DNA from: Sphingomonas sp. PP-CE-1A-559 | GTDB lineage: Bacteria > Pseudomonadota > Alphaproteobacteria > Sphingomonadales > Sphingomonadaceae | NCBI RefSeq assembly: GCF_004340965.1 | Contig: NZ_SLYA01000001.1 | Span: forward strand, 992,001-1,056,000 | DNA length: 64,000 nucleotides | Direction: 5' to 3' | In this document: positions 50,086 to 61,914 of the stretch, one piece after another | Layout of the letters: every line of letters starts with the position of its first letter | Position numbering within the stretch: the first letter of the stretch is position 1 | Translations under genes and position numbers: made by a program | The notes under the pieces: generated by a model | Told to the model about the DNA's origin: nothing | Database searches by the model: none | Seen by the model: only the letters and a program-made list of their open reading frames with translations

Positions 50086-52206
50086 ATGATGCAAAGACGC
50101 CTGCCGTTCCTGGCCTTGCTGGCCCTTTCCACGACCGCGCTGGCGCAGACTCCGGCCCCCGCTACCGATCCGAATGCGTATCTCGAGGACATCCACGGCA
50201 CGCGTGCGCTCGATACCGTCAAGCGGTGGAACACGCAGTCGCTCGCCGCGCTCGAAGCCAAGCCCGGCTATGCGCGCTACCGCCAGCGTGCGCTCGACCT
50301 GTTGCAGGCGGACCGCCAGATCGCGACACCCGACCAGATCCTCGGCGATCAGGTGCTGAACCTGTGGCAGGACAAGACGAACGTGCGCGGCCTCTGGCGG
50401 GTGGCCTCGCTCGCGTCGTTCACCAGCGGCAAGCCGGTATGGCGGACGCTGATCGACGTCGATGCGCTGGGCAAGGCGGAGGGCAAGAGCTGGGTGTGGA
50501 AGGGCGCGACGTGTCGCTCGCCGTCCTACGATCGCTGCATGGTGGCGCTGTCGAACGGCGGCGGCGATGCGGTCGAGGAGCGTGAGTTCGACATCCCCAC
50601 GGGCAAGTTCGTCGCGGACGGCTTCGTCGTACCGAGCTTCAAGACCGGGCTGAACTGGGCCGGGCCGGACGCGCTGTACGTGGCGACCGATTTCGGCGGC
50701 GGCAGCCTCACCAAGTCGGGCTATCCGCGGACCGTGAAGCGGTGGCAGCGCGGCACGCCGCTCTCGGCCGCGGCCACCGTGACGAGCGCGACGGCGGATG
50801 ATGTCGGGATCGAGACCAACGTCTTCACGGATGGCGACCGGCGCTATCCGCTAGTGTCACGCAACGTCGATTTCTTCCATTCGAAGCGCAGTCACATCGC
50901 CGAGAATGGCCGGCTGGTGCCGTCGCCGTTGCCCGACGATGCCGAGATCAACGCCGTCCTCGATGGCCGGTTGATCGCGACACTGGCGTCCGACTGGAAG
51001 GGGATTCCGAGCGGGTCGGTCGTGGCGTATTCGATTGCCGACGTGCTAGCAGGCCGCACGCCGACGATCGAGCGCGTGCTGGTACCGACCGCGACGCAGG
51101 CGGTGGAGCAGGTCGATTCGAGCAAGTCGGTGCTATGGGTGAAGATGCTCGACGACGTCTCGGGCCGGCTCGTATCGCTGACGCGCGGCGCGGACGGCGT
51201 CTGGACGCAAGGCGTCGCGGCGTTGCCGACCGCATCGACGATCCATCTCGAAGCGACCGCGGGCAAGGACGATGTCGCCTTCGCGGTGGTCGAGAGCTTC
51301 CTCAGCCCGCCCGCGCTCTATGCCGTCCGCCCCAACGCGAAGCCGGTGGCGGTCGATACGCTGCCCGCGCGGTTCGACGCCTCGATGATGCAAGTCGAAC
51401 AGCGGTTCGCGACCTCGAAGGACGGGACGAAGATCCCGTATTTCCTCGTGCGCAAGAAGGGCGCGCCAGGATCCGGGGGCGGCCCGGTGCCCGCGCTGGT
51501 CCACGCCTATGGCGGGTTCCGCAACGCGCAGACGCCGACCTACCTCGTCGACCAGCCCTATCGCTCGGGTCCGGCGGGGCTGTTCTGGGTCGAGGAGGGC
51601 AACGCGTTCGTGCTCGCCAACATCCGTGGCGGTGGCGAATACGGGCCGCGCTGGCACCAGATGCCGCTGCGCGAGAACCGGCAAAAGGCGTATGACGATC
51701 TTCACGCGGTCGGCGACGATCTGGTCCGCACCGGTGTCAGTGCGAAGCGGAAGATCGCGGTCTCGGGCCGCTCGAACGGTGGCCTGCTGGTCGGCGTCGC
51801 GATGGAGCAGCGGCCCGACCTGTATGGCGCGATCGTCATGGGATCGCCGTTGCTCGACATGCAGCGCTATTCGCATCTGTCGGCAGGCGCATCGTGGATC
51901 GGCGAATATGGCGACCCGGACAAGCCCGCGGACTGGGCGTTCATCTCGCAATACTCGCCCTATCAGAACCTGAAGCGCGGCGTGCAATACCCGACGCCGT
52001 TCATCTACACCTCGACCGAGGACGACCGAGTCCACCCCGGCCACGCGCGCAAATTCGCCGCGCGGCTGGAGGCGTACGGCGACCCGTTCTTCTATTACGA
52101 GAACCCCGAAGGCGGCCACGCGGCGGGCGCCGACAAGATCGAGGACGCCAAGCGCGCCGCGCTCGTCACCGTCTATCTGAACGCACAACTCGCCCCACAG
52201 CGCTGA
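50086..52206 (+). CDS. Prolyl oligopeptidase family serine peptidase (S9)
   Basis: A 706-residue secreted peptidase. Signal peptide RRLPFLALLALSTTALAQ; beta-propeller-like middle; C-terminal alpha/beta hydrolase with GGGEYGPRWHQ, nucleophile Ser in GRSNGGLL (about residue 563), DDRVHPGHARK (Asp) and GGHAAGAD (His). GTG/ATG/ATG in a row at 50083; the middle ATG fits GAGAG spacing. Confidence 0.9.
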   Translation: MMQRRLPFLALLALSTTALAQTPAPATDPNAYLEDIHGTRALDTVKRWNTQSLAALEAKPGYARYRQRALDLLQADRQIATPDQILGDQVLNLWQDKTNVRGLWRVASLASFTSGKPVWRTLIDVDALGKAEGKSWVWKGATCRSPSYDRCMVALSNGGGDAVEEREFDIPTGKFVADGFVVPSFKTGLNWAGPDALYVATDFGGGSLTKSGYPRTVKRWQRGTPLSAAATVTSATADDVGIETNVFTDGDRRYPLVSRNVDFFHSKRSHIAENGRLVPSPLPDDAEINAVLDGRLIATLASDWKGIPSGSVVAYSIADVLAGRTPTIERVLVPTATQAVEQVDSSKSVLWVKMLDDVSGRLVSLTRGADGVWTQGVAALPTASTIHLEATAGKDDVAFAVVESFLSPPALYAVRPNAKPVAVDTLPARFDASMMQVEQRFATSKDGTKIPYFLVRKKGAPGSGGGPVPALVHAYGGFRNAQTPTYLVDQPYRSGPAGLFWVEEGNAFVLANIRGGGEYGPRWHQMPLRENRQKAYDDLHAVGDDLVRTGVSAKRKIAVSGRSNGGLLVGVAMEQRPDLYGAIVMGSPLLDMQRYSHLSAGASWIGEYGDPDKPADWAFISQYSPYQNLKRGVQYPTPFIYTSTEDDRVHPGHARKFAARLEAYGDPFFYYENPEGGHAAGADKIEDAKRAALVTVYLNAQLAPQR

Positions 52207-52219
52207 TCGTCAGGAATCC

Positions 52220-54001
52220 ATGATGCGTAATTTCCGTCTGTTGCTCGGCGCCGCGATGCTCGCGCTGCCCGTCTCGTCGATCCCTGCGCCCGTGCTTGCC
52301 GCGCAAGCCGAAACGAGCGCGTTCGCGTTGCTGTCGAAGCGCTATGTCGACGGCCTTGCCCGCCTCAATCCGTCGTCGGCGACATCGCTCGGCGATCACC
52401 GCTTCGACACGCAGGTCACCGACATGTCCGCCGCAGGGCGTGCCAGGCGTGAGGCGTTCTCGAAGGCGATGCTCGCCGATCTCCAGCGGATCGACCGCAA
52501 GGCCCTGTCGCGCGAGGAGCAGGTCGACGCGGCGCTGCTCGACAATGCGCTTCGCTATGACATCTGGGATACCGAGACGCTCGGCGGATGGGCGTGGGAT
52601 CCGCAGGTCTATAACGACATCGCCGGCAGCTCGCTCTATTCGCTCGCGGCCCGCGATTTCGCGCCGTGGCCGCAGCGCCTGAACGCGGCGACCGCGCGGA
52701 TGGAGGCGCTCCCCGCCTTGCTGGCACAGGCGCGCGCGAACATCGTCCCCGCCCGCGTGCCGTCGATCTACGCGACGACCGTGGCGAAGCAGAACAGCGG
52801 CATCGTCGACATCGCCGAGACCATGCTCGCCCCGCACAAGAGCGAATTGTCCGCAGCGGACGCCAAGCGTTTCGATGCCGCGCTCGCAAAACTGAAGGCG
52901 GCGGTCGCCGAGCACCAGGTCTGGCTCGACAAGACGCTCGTCCCCGGCGCGAAGGGCGACTTCCGCCTCGGCGCGGCGCTCTACGACAAGAAGCTTGGCT
53001 TCGCGCTGCAATCCGACCTCACCCGGGCCGAGATCAAGCGACGCGCGCAGGCCGCGATCGTCGACACGCGCGCGCAGATGTACGCGATCGCGCGCCAGAT
53101 ATTCGGCGCCAAGAAGGGCGCGCTGCTGCTTCCCGACAAGCCGTCCGAAGCGCAGCAACAGGCCGCGATCCAGCTCGCGCTCGAACTCACCTATGCCAAG
53201 CGCCCCGCCCGCGACGGCATGATCGACGCCTCGACCAAGGCACTGGCGCAGGCGACCGCCTTCGTCCGCGAGAAGGGGCTGGTCGGCATGCCCGACAGCC
53301 CGGTGAAGATCATCACCATGCCCAAGTTCCAGCAGGGCGTCGCAGTTGCGTACTGCGATTCACCCGGCCCGCTGGAAAAGAATCTCGGCACGTTCTTCGC
53401 CGTCTCGCCGATCCCCGACGACTGGACCGAGGCGCAGGCAACCTCGTTCCTTAGTGAATATAACGACTACATGATCCACGATCTCGCCGTGCACGAAGCG
53501 ATGCCGGGGCATTATCTCCAGCTCGCGCACGCCAATGCGACTCAGTCGACGCTGCGTGCGGTGCTTGGCTCGGGGCCGTTCGTCGAGGGCTGGGCGGTGT
53601 ATGCCGAGGGCATGATGGCGGACGAGGGCTATCTGAACGGCGATCCGCTGTTCAAGCTCACCGTGCTCAAGATGCGGCTTCGGTCGATCTCGAACTCGCT
53701 GCTCGACATCGGCATCCACACCGAAGGCATGACGCGCGACCAGGCGATGCAGCTGATGACGCACACCGCGTTCCAGCAGGAGCGCGAGGCGGCGGGCAAA
53801 TGGGTCCGCGCTTCGCTCGGCTCGACGCAGTTGCTGAGCTATTTTACGGGCTATTCGGAGCACATGGCGTTGCGGGAAGAGGCGAAGAAGCGGCAGGGCG
53901 CGGCGTTCGATCTCAAGCGCTACAACGACGCGCTGCTCGCGCATGGTTCGCCCCCGGTGCGCTACGTCCGCGAACTGCTGTTCGACCTGCCGATCGGATG
54001 A
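52220..54001 (+). CDS. DUF885 family exported protein (putative metallopeptidase)
   Basis: A 593-residue exported protein with signal peptide FRLLLGAAMLALPVSSIPAP, then LNPSSATSLGDHRFDTQV and the family's HEAMPGHYLQLAHAN (HExxPGH, probable metal site), GPFVEGWAVYAEGMM. Follows the S9 peptidase by 13 bases and shares exported-peptidase context. Its stop is followed in the same frame by a GH92-like fragment. Confidence 0.88.
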   Translation: MMRNFRLLLGAAMLALPVSSIPAPVLAAQAETSAFALLSKRYVDGLARLNPSSATSLGDHRFDTQVTDMSAAGRARREAFSKAMLADLQRIDRKALSREEQVDAALLDNALRYDIWDTETLGGWAWDPQVYNDIAGSSLYSLAARDFAPWPQRLNAATARMEALPALLAQARANIVPARVPSIYATTVAKQNSGIVDIAETMLAPHKSELSAADAKRFDAALAKLKAAVAEHQVWLDKTLVPGAKGDFRLGAALYDKKLGFALQSDLTRAEIKRRAQAAIVDTRAQMYAIARQIFGAKKGALLLPDKPSEAQQQAAIQLALELTYAKRPARDGMIDASTKALAQATAFVREKGLVGMPDSPVKIITMPKFQQGVAVAYCDSPGPLEKNLGTFFAVSPIPDDWTEAQATSFLSEYNDYMIHDLAVHEAMPGHYLQLAHANATQSTLRAVLGSGPFVEGWAVYAEGMMADEGYLNGDPLFKLTVLKMRLRSISNSLLDIGIHTEGMTRDQAMQLMTHTAFQQEREAAGKWVRASLGSTQLLSYFTGYSEHMALREEAKKRQGAAFDLKRYNDALLAHGSPPVRYVRELLFDLPIG

Positions 54002-54085
54002 CGGCAGGAGGGTGCGCGTAACGCATATCCCGTGGTCGATCCGTTCATCGGCACGGGCGGCGAGGGGCATGTCTTGCCCGGTGCA
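54002..54085 (+). pseudogene. Remnant of a GH92-type glycosidase N-terminus
   Basis: In the frame of, and directly after, the DUF885 stop codon, the translation contains NAYPVVDPFIGTGGEGHVLP followed by GA. This closely matches the N-terminal motif of GH92 alpha-mannosidases, but the expected continuation (PFGM...) is missing and there is no further homologous sequence up to mreB. Probably what is left after a deletion. Confidence 0.55.
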
Positions 54086-54265
54086 GTACGCCGTTCTGAT
54101 CCCACCGCGACCCTATCGATGATGCCGTATCGAGAATGCCGTCGTGATCGTCGTTGGGTTCGCCCGTCCGGACGCAGAGCGATTGACGCGGATCGCACGA
54201 CGCCGACAGCATATGGTTTCATACAGTGGCCACGGTAACGGGCGCACGCTTTCAGATTGTCATAG

Positions 54266-55312
<1,047 letters not shown>

Positions 55313-55428
55313 TTTACCGGAACACCGGCGCTTTGCGGTTTCAGTAACGTCCACTGCACTGCACGTCGTGAAGGTCTCGAACCCGACATCGGTATTCAAG
55401 CGCTTGGCTCGATGACGGACAAAGGGGT

Positions 55429-55504
55429 TGGTGGGCCCGGCAGGAATCGAACCCGCAACCTAGCCGTTATGAGCGGCCAGCTCTAACCGTTGAGCTACAG
55501 GCCC
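55429..55504 (-). tRNA. tRNA-Ile2 (CAT, lysidine type)
   Basis: 76 nt with encoded CCA. Acceptor GGGCCTG/CGGGCCC, anticodon loop CTCATAA. The CTCATAA context and G1-C72 pairing, and lack of three G-C pairs above the anticodon of initiator type, point to the TilS-modified Ile tRNA rather than Met. Confidence 0.88.
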
Positions 55505-55565
55505 CACCGGCGCCTGCGTTAGCGCAAGCGATCCGCCCGCAAAAGGGCGCACAAGCAAAACGGCA

Positions 55566-55599
55566 AAGAAAAAGGGCGCTCCCGAAGGAACGCCCTTTC
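55566..55599 (-). terminator. Intrinsic terminator of the leftward lipoprotein gene
   Basis: On the minus strand AAAGGGCGTTCC, loop TTCG, GGAGCGCCCTTT, followed by TTTTCTTT. Stem of 11-12 bp with a T-run, 40 bases after the stop at 55641. Confidence 0.88.
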
Positions 55600-55640
55600 C
55601 GACACTAATACTCTATCGAGCGCGAACGCCCGACAGGGTC

Positions 55641-55907
55641 TTAGTTCATGTTGTCGGTCTTCTCGTCGGCAGCGTCACGGACGTTGTCGGCAGCTGCGTT
55701 CATGTTGTCAGCAGCGTTCTCGAGCACGTCGGTAGCGACTGCGTTCGAGGTGTTATCCGCCATGGCGTCCATGTTGTCAGCCTGCATTTCCATGTTGTCA
55801 GCCAGCATGTCCGCGTTGTTCTCAACTGCGGCGGCTTCTGGCGACTTGCTGCAGGCTGCGACGGACATCAGGCCGGCGGCAGCAGCGATCAGAACGATCT
55901 TCTTCAT
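55641..55907 (-). CDS. Small lipoprotein with ADNM-type repeats
   Basis: An 88-residue protein with lipobox SVAAC (Cys near 19). The mature part is an acidic, Ala/Asn/Met-rich helix with recurrent ADNM units (LADNMEMQADNMDAMADNT, NAADNMNAAADNV). Likely a surface or periplasmic structural lipoprotein. ATG at 55907 has GGGAGC upstream; six extra upstream residues are unlikely. Confidence 0.8.
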   Translation of the reverse strand: MKKIVLIAAAAGLMSVAACSKSPEAAAVENNADMLADNMEMQADNMDAMADNTSNAVATDVLENAADNMNAAADNVRDAADEKTDNMN

Positions 55908-56061
55908 TCGAATGCTCCCAAGCATAGTTTCACTCGCGGCCGACCCGATTGCCGTCGCGAAGTCACGTCAAATAGCGGCCCCCGGCGGGCGGTCAATCCG
56001 CTAAATTCATCTGTCCGCAAGGTTTGCGGCAGAACGATGACAGATTGGTTCATGCAATTCG

Positions 56062-57465
56062 TCACTTCTGGGGCACAATTGACCCGATTTCCTCGGGCGC
56101 ATTGGCCACTGTCGCGATCACCGTGGTCCAGGCCGCGACGTTCTGACGGAGCTGTTCGGGGTCAATCAGATCCAGCGTGTCCTCGGGCGTATGGTGGTAG
56201 TCGAAGTAGCGCAGGCCCGACTGGTTGAGGTCGATTCCAGCGACCCCCGTGGCGATCACCGGGCCGACATCGGTGCCGCCATGGGGGGCGTCGGCACCGC
56301 GGACGATCCCGAGCGGGGCGAGCGCGACCGCCAGGCGATCCTCGATCGGCTTGGCGGCGTCGGGCAGGCTGCTCTCGAACCGCCAGACGCGATCGGCACC
56401 GAAATCCGATTCGGCGGCGGTCGCGTGGCGTTCGCCCGCATGTGCCTTGGCGTAGGCGGCTCCGCCGAAGCCGCCGCTCTCCTCGTCGCCGAACCAGACG
56501 ACGCGGATCGTGCGGCGTGGGCGCTGGTCGCCGTCCATGACGATCTTGGCAGCCGCCGCGGTGATCGCGATGCCCGCGCCGTCATCGATTGCGCCGGTGC
56601 CGAGATCCCAGCTGTCGAGATGGCCACCGACCAGCACGATCCCGGCCTTGGGATCGCTGCCAGGGACTTCGGCGACGACGTTGCCCGATTCGCGCATACC
56701 GACCTGCTTGTCTTCCAGGACCAACTTCAGCGTCACGGGCTTGCCGAGCTTGACCAGCCGTTCGACATGCTCCGCGTCCGCGACGGACAGCGCCGCCGCA
56801 GGGATCGGCGTCACGCCCGTGTCGAAATTGGTGTTGCCCGCGTGCGGTCCGCGGCCGTGATCGGTGCCGATCGACCGGATCACGATCGCCGCCGCACCCT
56901 TCTTGGCGGCGACGTTCGGTCCGACGAAGCGCGCGGTGCCCTGCGATCCATAGCTCGATCCGTCCTGGGTCGGCTGCATCGCGTTCGACACGAAGGCGAT
57001 CTTGCCCTTCAGGCTGCCGTCGGCGGCGAGCGCCAGATCGTTGTATGTCGCGAAATACACGATCGGCAGGGTCAGCCCGCCCGGCGGCGTCGCGCCCGAA
57101 TTGCCGAGGCCGACCAGATGCAGCTTCTGCGCATAGGGGGCGACCAGCTCACCACTCTCCGTGCCGCGCGACCAGACCGGCAGCTGGTATGGCTCGATCC
57201 GCACGTTCTTGAACCCCAGCGCCTTCAGCTTTGCGACCGACCAGGCGCGCGCCCGCGGTGCCGCCTCGGTGCCGGTCATGCGCGGGCCGACCTCGGTCGT
57301 GATCCCCTCGACGATCTTGTACGCCGTATCGTCGGTCAGCGCCTTGTCGCGCAGTGCAGCAACCTTCGCGTCGACCGCGGTTGCCGGGGCAGCGGTGCGC
57401 TGCGCGGCAAGAGGAACGGCGGTGATTGCGGCACAGGCCGCCAGAAATGGTGCGATACGCGTCAT
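56062..57465 (-). CDS. M28 family zinc metallopeptidase
   Basis: A 467-residue secreted aminopeptidase-like enzyme. Signal peptide TRIAPFLAACAAITAVPLAA; a PA-domain insert (LPIVYFATYNDLALAA); zinc and catalytic residues in GGHLDSWDLGTGAIDDGAG, FGDEESGGFGG and DYHHTPEDTLD. Divergent from ettA. Confidence 0.92.
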   Translation of the reverse strand: MTRIAPFLAACAAITAVPLAAQRTAAPATAVDAKVAALRDKALTDDTAYKIVEGITTEVGPRMTGTEAAPRARAWSVAKLKALGFKNVRIEPYQLPVWSRGTESGELVAPYAQKLHLVGLGNSGATPPGGLTLPIVYFATYNDLALAADGSLKGKIAFVSNAMQPTQDGSSYGSQGTARFVGPNVAAKKGAAAIVIRSIGTDHGRGPHAGNTNFDTGVTPIPAAALSVADAEHVERLVKLGKPVTLKLVLEDKQVGMRESGNVVAEVPGSDPKAGIVLVGGHLDSWDLGTGAIDDGAGIAITAAAAKIVMDGDQRPRRTIRVVWFGDEESGGFGGAAYAKAHAGERHATAAESDFGADRVWRFESSLPDAAKPIEDRLAVALAPLGIVRGADAPHGGTDVGPVIATGVAGIDLNQSGLRYFDYHHTPEDTLDLIDPEQLRQNVAAWTTVIATVANAPEEIGSIVPQK

Positions 57466-57588
57466 CAGCAATTCCCCTTGGTGTCGGCCTCCTTCGTTAG
57501 GTCCCAGCTCGCGCGTTGCCAACCTTCGCGGCTGCCCTTACATGCGCAGATCAATCCCTCCCTCACGAACACCCGAACGGAGACCCCC

Positions 57589-59268
<1,680 letters not shown>

Positions 59269-59272
59269 CCCG

Positions 59273-59815
59273 ATGTTGCGGGGGCTCGACGAGGAACTGG
59301 TCGCTCACAAATACGCGCACGTCGAGCGCGAGCGCCGGTTTCTCGTCGACTCTGCGCGTCGGCCCGATCTGGCCGATGCGCCGTATATCCTGATCGAGGA
59401 CCGGTACATCGAAGGCACGCGGCTGAGGCTGCGCGCCATGACCGATAGCGTGTCGGGACGCGTGGTCCTGAAGATCGGCAAGAAATACGACGTTGCCGAT
59501 GTGCTGAGCAGGCCGACGGTCACGACGTATCTCGATCGGGACGAGTATGACCTGCTGGCGAAATTGCCGGCACGATCATTGAGGAAACGCCGGTATCCGG
59601 TGGGGGCGGACTTCGGCATCGATTTGTTCGAAGGAGCGCTCGCCGGGCTCGAACTCGCAGAGGTCGAGCAGGACGACTCGGCCGCCTTGACGTCGATCGT
59701 CAGCCCCGAATTGGCAATCGCGGAGGTCACGCATGATCCGCGATTTCAGGGTGGGCGATTGAGCCTGCTGGATGCGGCAGGCGTGACGAGACTTATTGCC
59801 AGTAACATCGAGTGA
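59273..59815 (+). CDS. CYTH domain protein (triphosphate tunnel fold)
   Basis: A 180-residue protein. HVERERRFLVD approximates the ExExK start of CYTH proteins, and RYIEGTRLRLRAM, VVLKIGKKYDV and LELAEVEQDD follow the tunnel-forming strands. Probably binds or hydrolyses a triphosphate or polyphosphate. It overlaps the next start (GTGA). Confidence 0.8.
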   Translation: MLRGLDEELVAHKYAHVERERRFLVDSARRPDLADAPYILIEDRYIEGTRLRLRAMTDSVSGRVVLKIGKKYDVADVLSRPTVTTYLDRDEYDLLAKLPARSLRKRRYPVGADFGIDLFEGALAGLELAEVEQDDSAALTSIVSPELAIAEVTHDPRFQGGRLSLLDAAGVTRLIASNIE

Positions 59816-61017
59816 GTATGACGGTTATCGAACAATCTCCCGGTGGCGATCGGCCACCCGGCGCTGGCGAACTGGAATATCGTCTTCGCCAGCAGTCGAT
59901 CCTTGCCGATTTCGGGATCGAGGCGCTGCGGGCGCGGGATCTGCAGCCGATGTTGCAGCGCGCGACCGAGTTGTGCGGCGAGGGGATGCGGTCGCAATAC
60001 TGCAAGTTCCTCGAATACCGTCCCGAACAGAACACCTTGTTGGTCCGCGCCGGGATCGGCTGGGCGCCGGGGGTGGTCGGGTCGACCGAGATGCGGACCG
60101 ATCTTGGCTCGCCGGCGGGGTTCGCGCTGGAGACCGGGCTGCCGGTAATCTCGAACCACCTTGAGAACGAGCAGCGCTTCCGGACGCCGGAGTTCATGGC
60201 GCAGCACAATATCCGCCGCGCGATCAATGTGCTGGTCGAGACCTCGGGCAAGCGCTTCGGCGTGCTCGAAGTCGACAGCCCCGACGAAGGCAAGTTCGAG
60301 CCCGCCGATTTCGCGTTCATGCAGGGGTTTGCGAACCTCATCGGCGTGGCGATCGAGCGGCAGCAGGCGGAGCAGCGGCTGAGCGAGGCGATGGAGCACC
60401 AGGAGTTGCTCACGCGCGAAGCTAGCCACCGGGTGAAGAACAGTCTTGCCTTGGTGTCGGCCATGCTCAACCTCCAGATGCAGGAGGATGACGATCCGCG
60501 GATCCGGCGGCTGCTGGGCGATGCGCAGGCGCGGATCACCGCGATCGCACAGACGCACGACCAGCTCTGGCGTGGCGATCAGGTCGGCATCGTCGCGCTC
60601 AACGATCTGGTCTGCGGGATCGCTACGGGGCTGGGCGAGCAGTCGCTCACTCACCGGATCGACTGCGATATCGAGGCGATCCTGATCAGCGCGGACGTGG
60701 CGATCCCGATGGGGCTGCTGGTTACCGAACTGGTCACCAACGCGATCAAATATGCGTATGGCGACGACGGCGGCGTGATTTGGGTCACGGTGCGGAGTGC
60801 TGACGGGCGGATCGTGCTGACCGTGTCCGACGAGGGCGGCGGGTTGCCGGCCGACTTCGACTTGAAGACGGCATCGCGGAAAAGCCTCGGCATGCGGATG
60901 ATCGGCAGCCTCGCGCGTCAGTTGCGCGGGACTGTGACGATCGAGAATGCTGCGGTCGGGACGTGTGCGACGCTCGACGTGCCCGATCCGCGGGTCGAGG
61001 AAGCCTCGCCATCCTGA
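59812..61017 (+). CDS. GAF-domain sensor histidine kinase (HisKA_2/HWE-like)
   Basis: A 401-residue cytosolic kinase. GAF domain at about 25-185; HisKA_2 phospho-acceptor EASHRVKNSLALVSAMLNLQ near 203; ATPase domain with VTELVTNAIKYAYG (N box), SDEGGGLPADFD and SLGMRMIGSLARQL. Kinases of this type often signal through the alphaproteobacterial general stress response, but no such partner gene is in the window. GTG 59812 or ATG 59818. Confidence 0.9.
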   Translation: MSMTVIEQSPGGDRPPGAGELEYRLRQQSILADFGIEALRARDLQPMLQRATELCGEGMRSQYCKFLEYRPEQNTLLVRAGIGWAPGVVGSTEMRTDLGSPAGFALETGLPVISNHLENEQRFRTPEFMAQHNIRRAINVLVETSGKRFGVLEVDSPDEGKFEPADFAFMQGFANLIGVAIERQQAEQRLSEAMEHQELLTREASHRVKNSLALVSAMLNLQMQEDDDPRIRRLLGDAQARITAIAQTHDQLWRGDQVGIVALNDLVCGIATGLGEQSLTHRIDCDIEAILISADVAIPMGLLVTELVTNAIKYAYGDDGGVIWVTVRSADGRIVLTVSDEGGGLPADFDLKTASRKSLGMRMIGSLARQLRGTVTIENAAVGTCATLDVPDPRVEEASPS

Positions 61018-61096
61018 CGAAAGTCAGGACCCAGAGCTCAAAGGGCGTCACTCGTAACTCTGGATCCTGACTATCGTCAGAATGACGGGGTTTTAT

Positions 61097-61176
61097 CGTT
61101 CTCCTGCGAACGCAGGAGTCCAGGGTAATGAAGCGTGACGATCGTGACCCTGGGCTCCTGCGTTCGCAGGAGAACG
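61097..61176. repeat. Large inverted repeat between convergent genes
   Basis: CGTTCTCCTGCGAACGCAGG then AGTCCAGGGT, mirrored by ACCCTGG and GCTCCTGCGTTCGCAGGAGA-ACG, around a 20-base loop. Just before it, two shorter elements of the CCTGAC/GTCAGG kind occur at 61016-61085. Such repeats are common between genes in sphingomonads and likely act as bidirectional terminators. Confidence 0.7.
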
Positions 61177-61181
61177 ATGGT

Positions 61182-61913
61182 TTATGCTGCTACGGCATCC
61201 GCTCTGGTCGCCATCCACGCTTCGGCCTTTGCCAGCGCGGGGGCGTCGTCGACGTCGATCCAGTCGATGTCGCTGCAATCCACGATCCGGGCGAGACCTT
61301 GTGCGGCCAGCAGACGGACGCCTTCGGTCAAAGACGGGCTCGTCAGCGTAGCCAGCGCATCCGACAGCGCAGGGCCGATCGCGAAGACGCCGGTGTCGTA
61401 GCAGTCGTGCGGTTCGAGGCCCTTGCCGATCGCGACGATGCGGTCGCCTTCGGTGGCGACGCAGGTGACGTCCTCGGGATCAACCCAGTCATGGCCGAGA
61501 CGTCGGTCGATGCCGAGCCGGAGGCCGCCGCCAGCGCCGGCCTTCGCCATGCGCGCGTAAAGTTCGGGACTGACGAGGTGGTCGCACATCGCGAGTATCG
61601 CTTCGCTGCCGCCGAGCGCATCGCGCGCCGCCAGTACCGAAACGCCGTTGGGTTCGCGGTGATCCGCGAGAACCGTCTCTACCTTCAACGGCCAACGCCG
61701 GCTCGCGAGATACGCTTCGATCGCCTCGCGCCCGTAGCTCACCGTCACGATCGCCCGCGCGAATCCAGCCTCGGCCAGCCCTTCAAGCGCGTGGGCGATC
61801 AAAGGCCGCCCCGCAACCGAGCAGAGCGGCTTGTACGGGGCGGACGAACGAAGGCGGCTGCCTTCCCCGGCGGCGAGGATGATCGCCGTTTGAATCCGGG
61901 GCGTGTCGATCAT
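61182..61913 (-). CDS. Inositol-1-phosphate nucleotidyltransferase-like NTP transferase
   Basis: A 243-residue sugar-nucleotidyltransferase fold. AIILAAGEGSRLRSSAPYKP is the activated-nucleotide motif, AILAMCDHLVSPE a metal site and GIDRRLGHDWVDPEDVTCV family-like. Last of three genes with inositol-3-phosphate synthase and a CDP-alcohol transferase, so it probably makes CDP-inositol. Confidence 0.8.
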   Translation of the reverse strand: MIDTPRIQTAIILAAGEGSRLRSSAPYKPLCSVAGRPLIAHALEGLAEAGFARAIVTVSYGREAIEAYLASRRWPLKVETVLADHREPNGVSVLAARDALGGSEAILAMCDHLVSPELYARMAKAGAGGGLRLGIDRRLGHDWVDPEDVTCVATEGDRIVAIGKGLEPHDCYDTGVFAIGPALSDALATLTSPSLTEGVRLLAAQGLARIVDCSDIDWIDVDDAPALAKAEAWMATRADAVAA

Positions 61914-61914
61914 C

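Noticed and set aside
55429..55504. tRNA-Met reading of the CAT anticodon
   Set aside because: CTCATAA loop and stem features are those of tRNA-Ile2; initiator and elongator Met features are absent.
56191..57588. N-terminal extension of about 466 codons to EttA
   Set aside because: This stretch is antisense to the M28 peptidase; EttA begins at the GTG at 57589 with a ribosome site and normal length.
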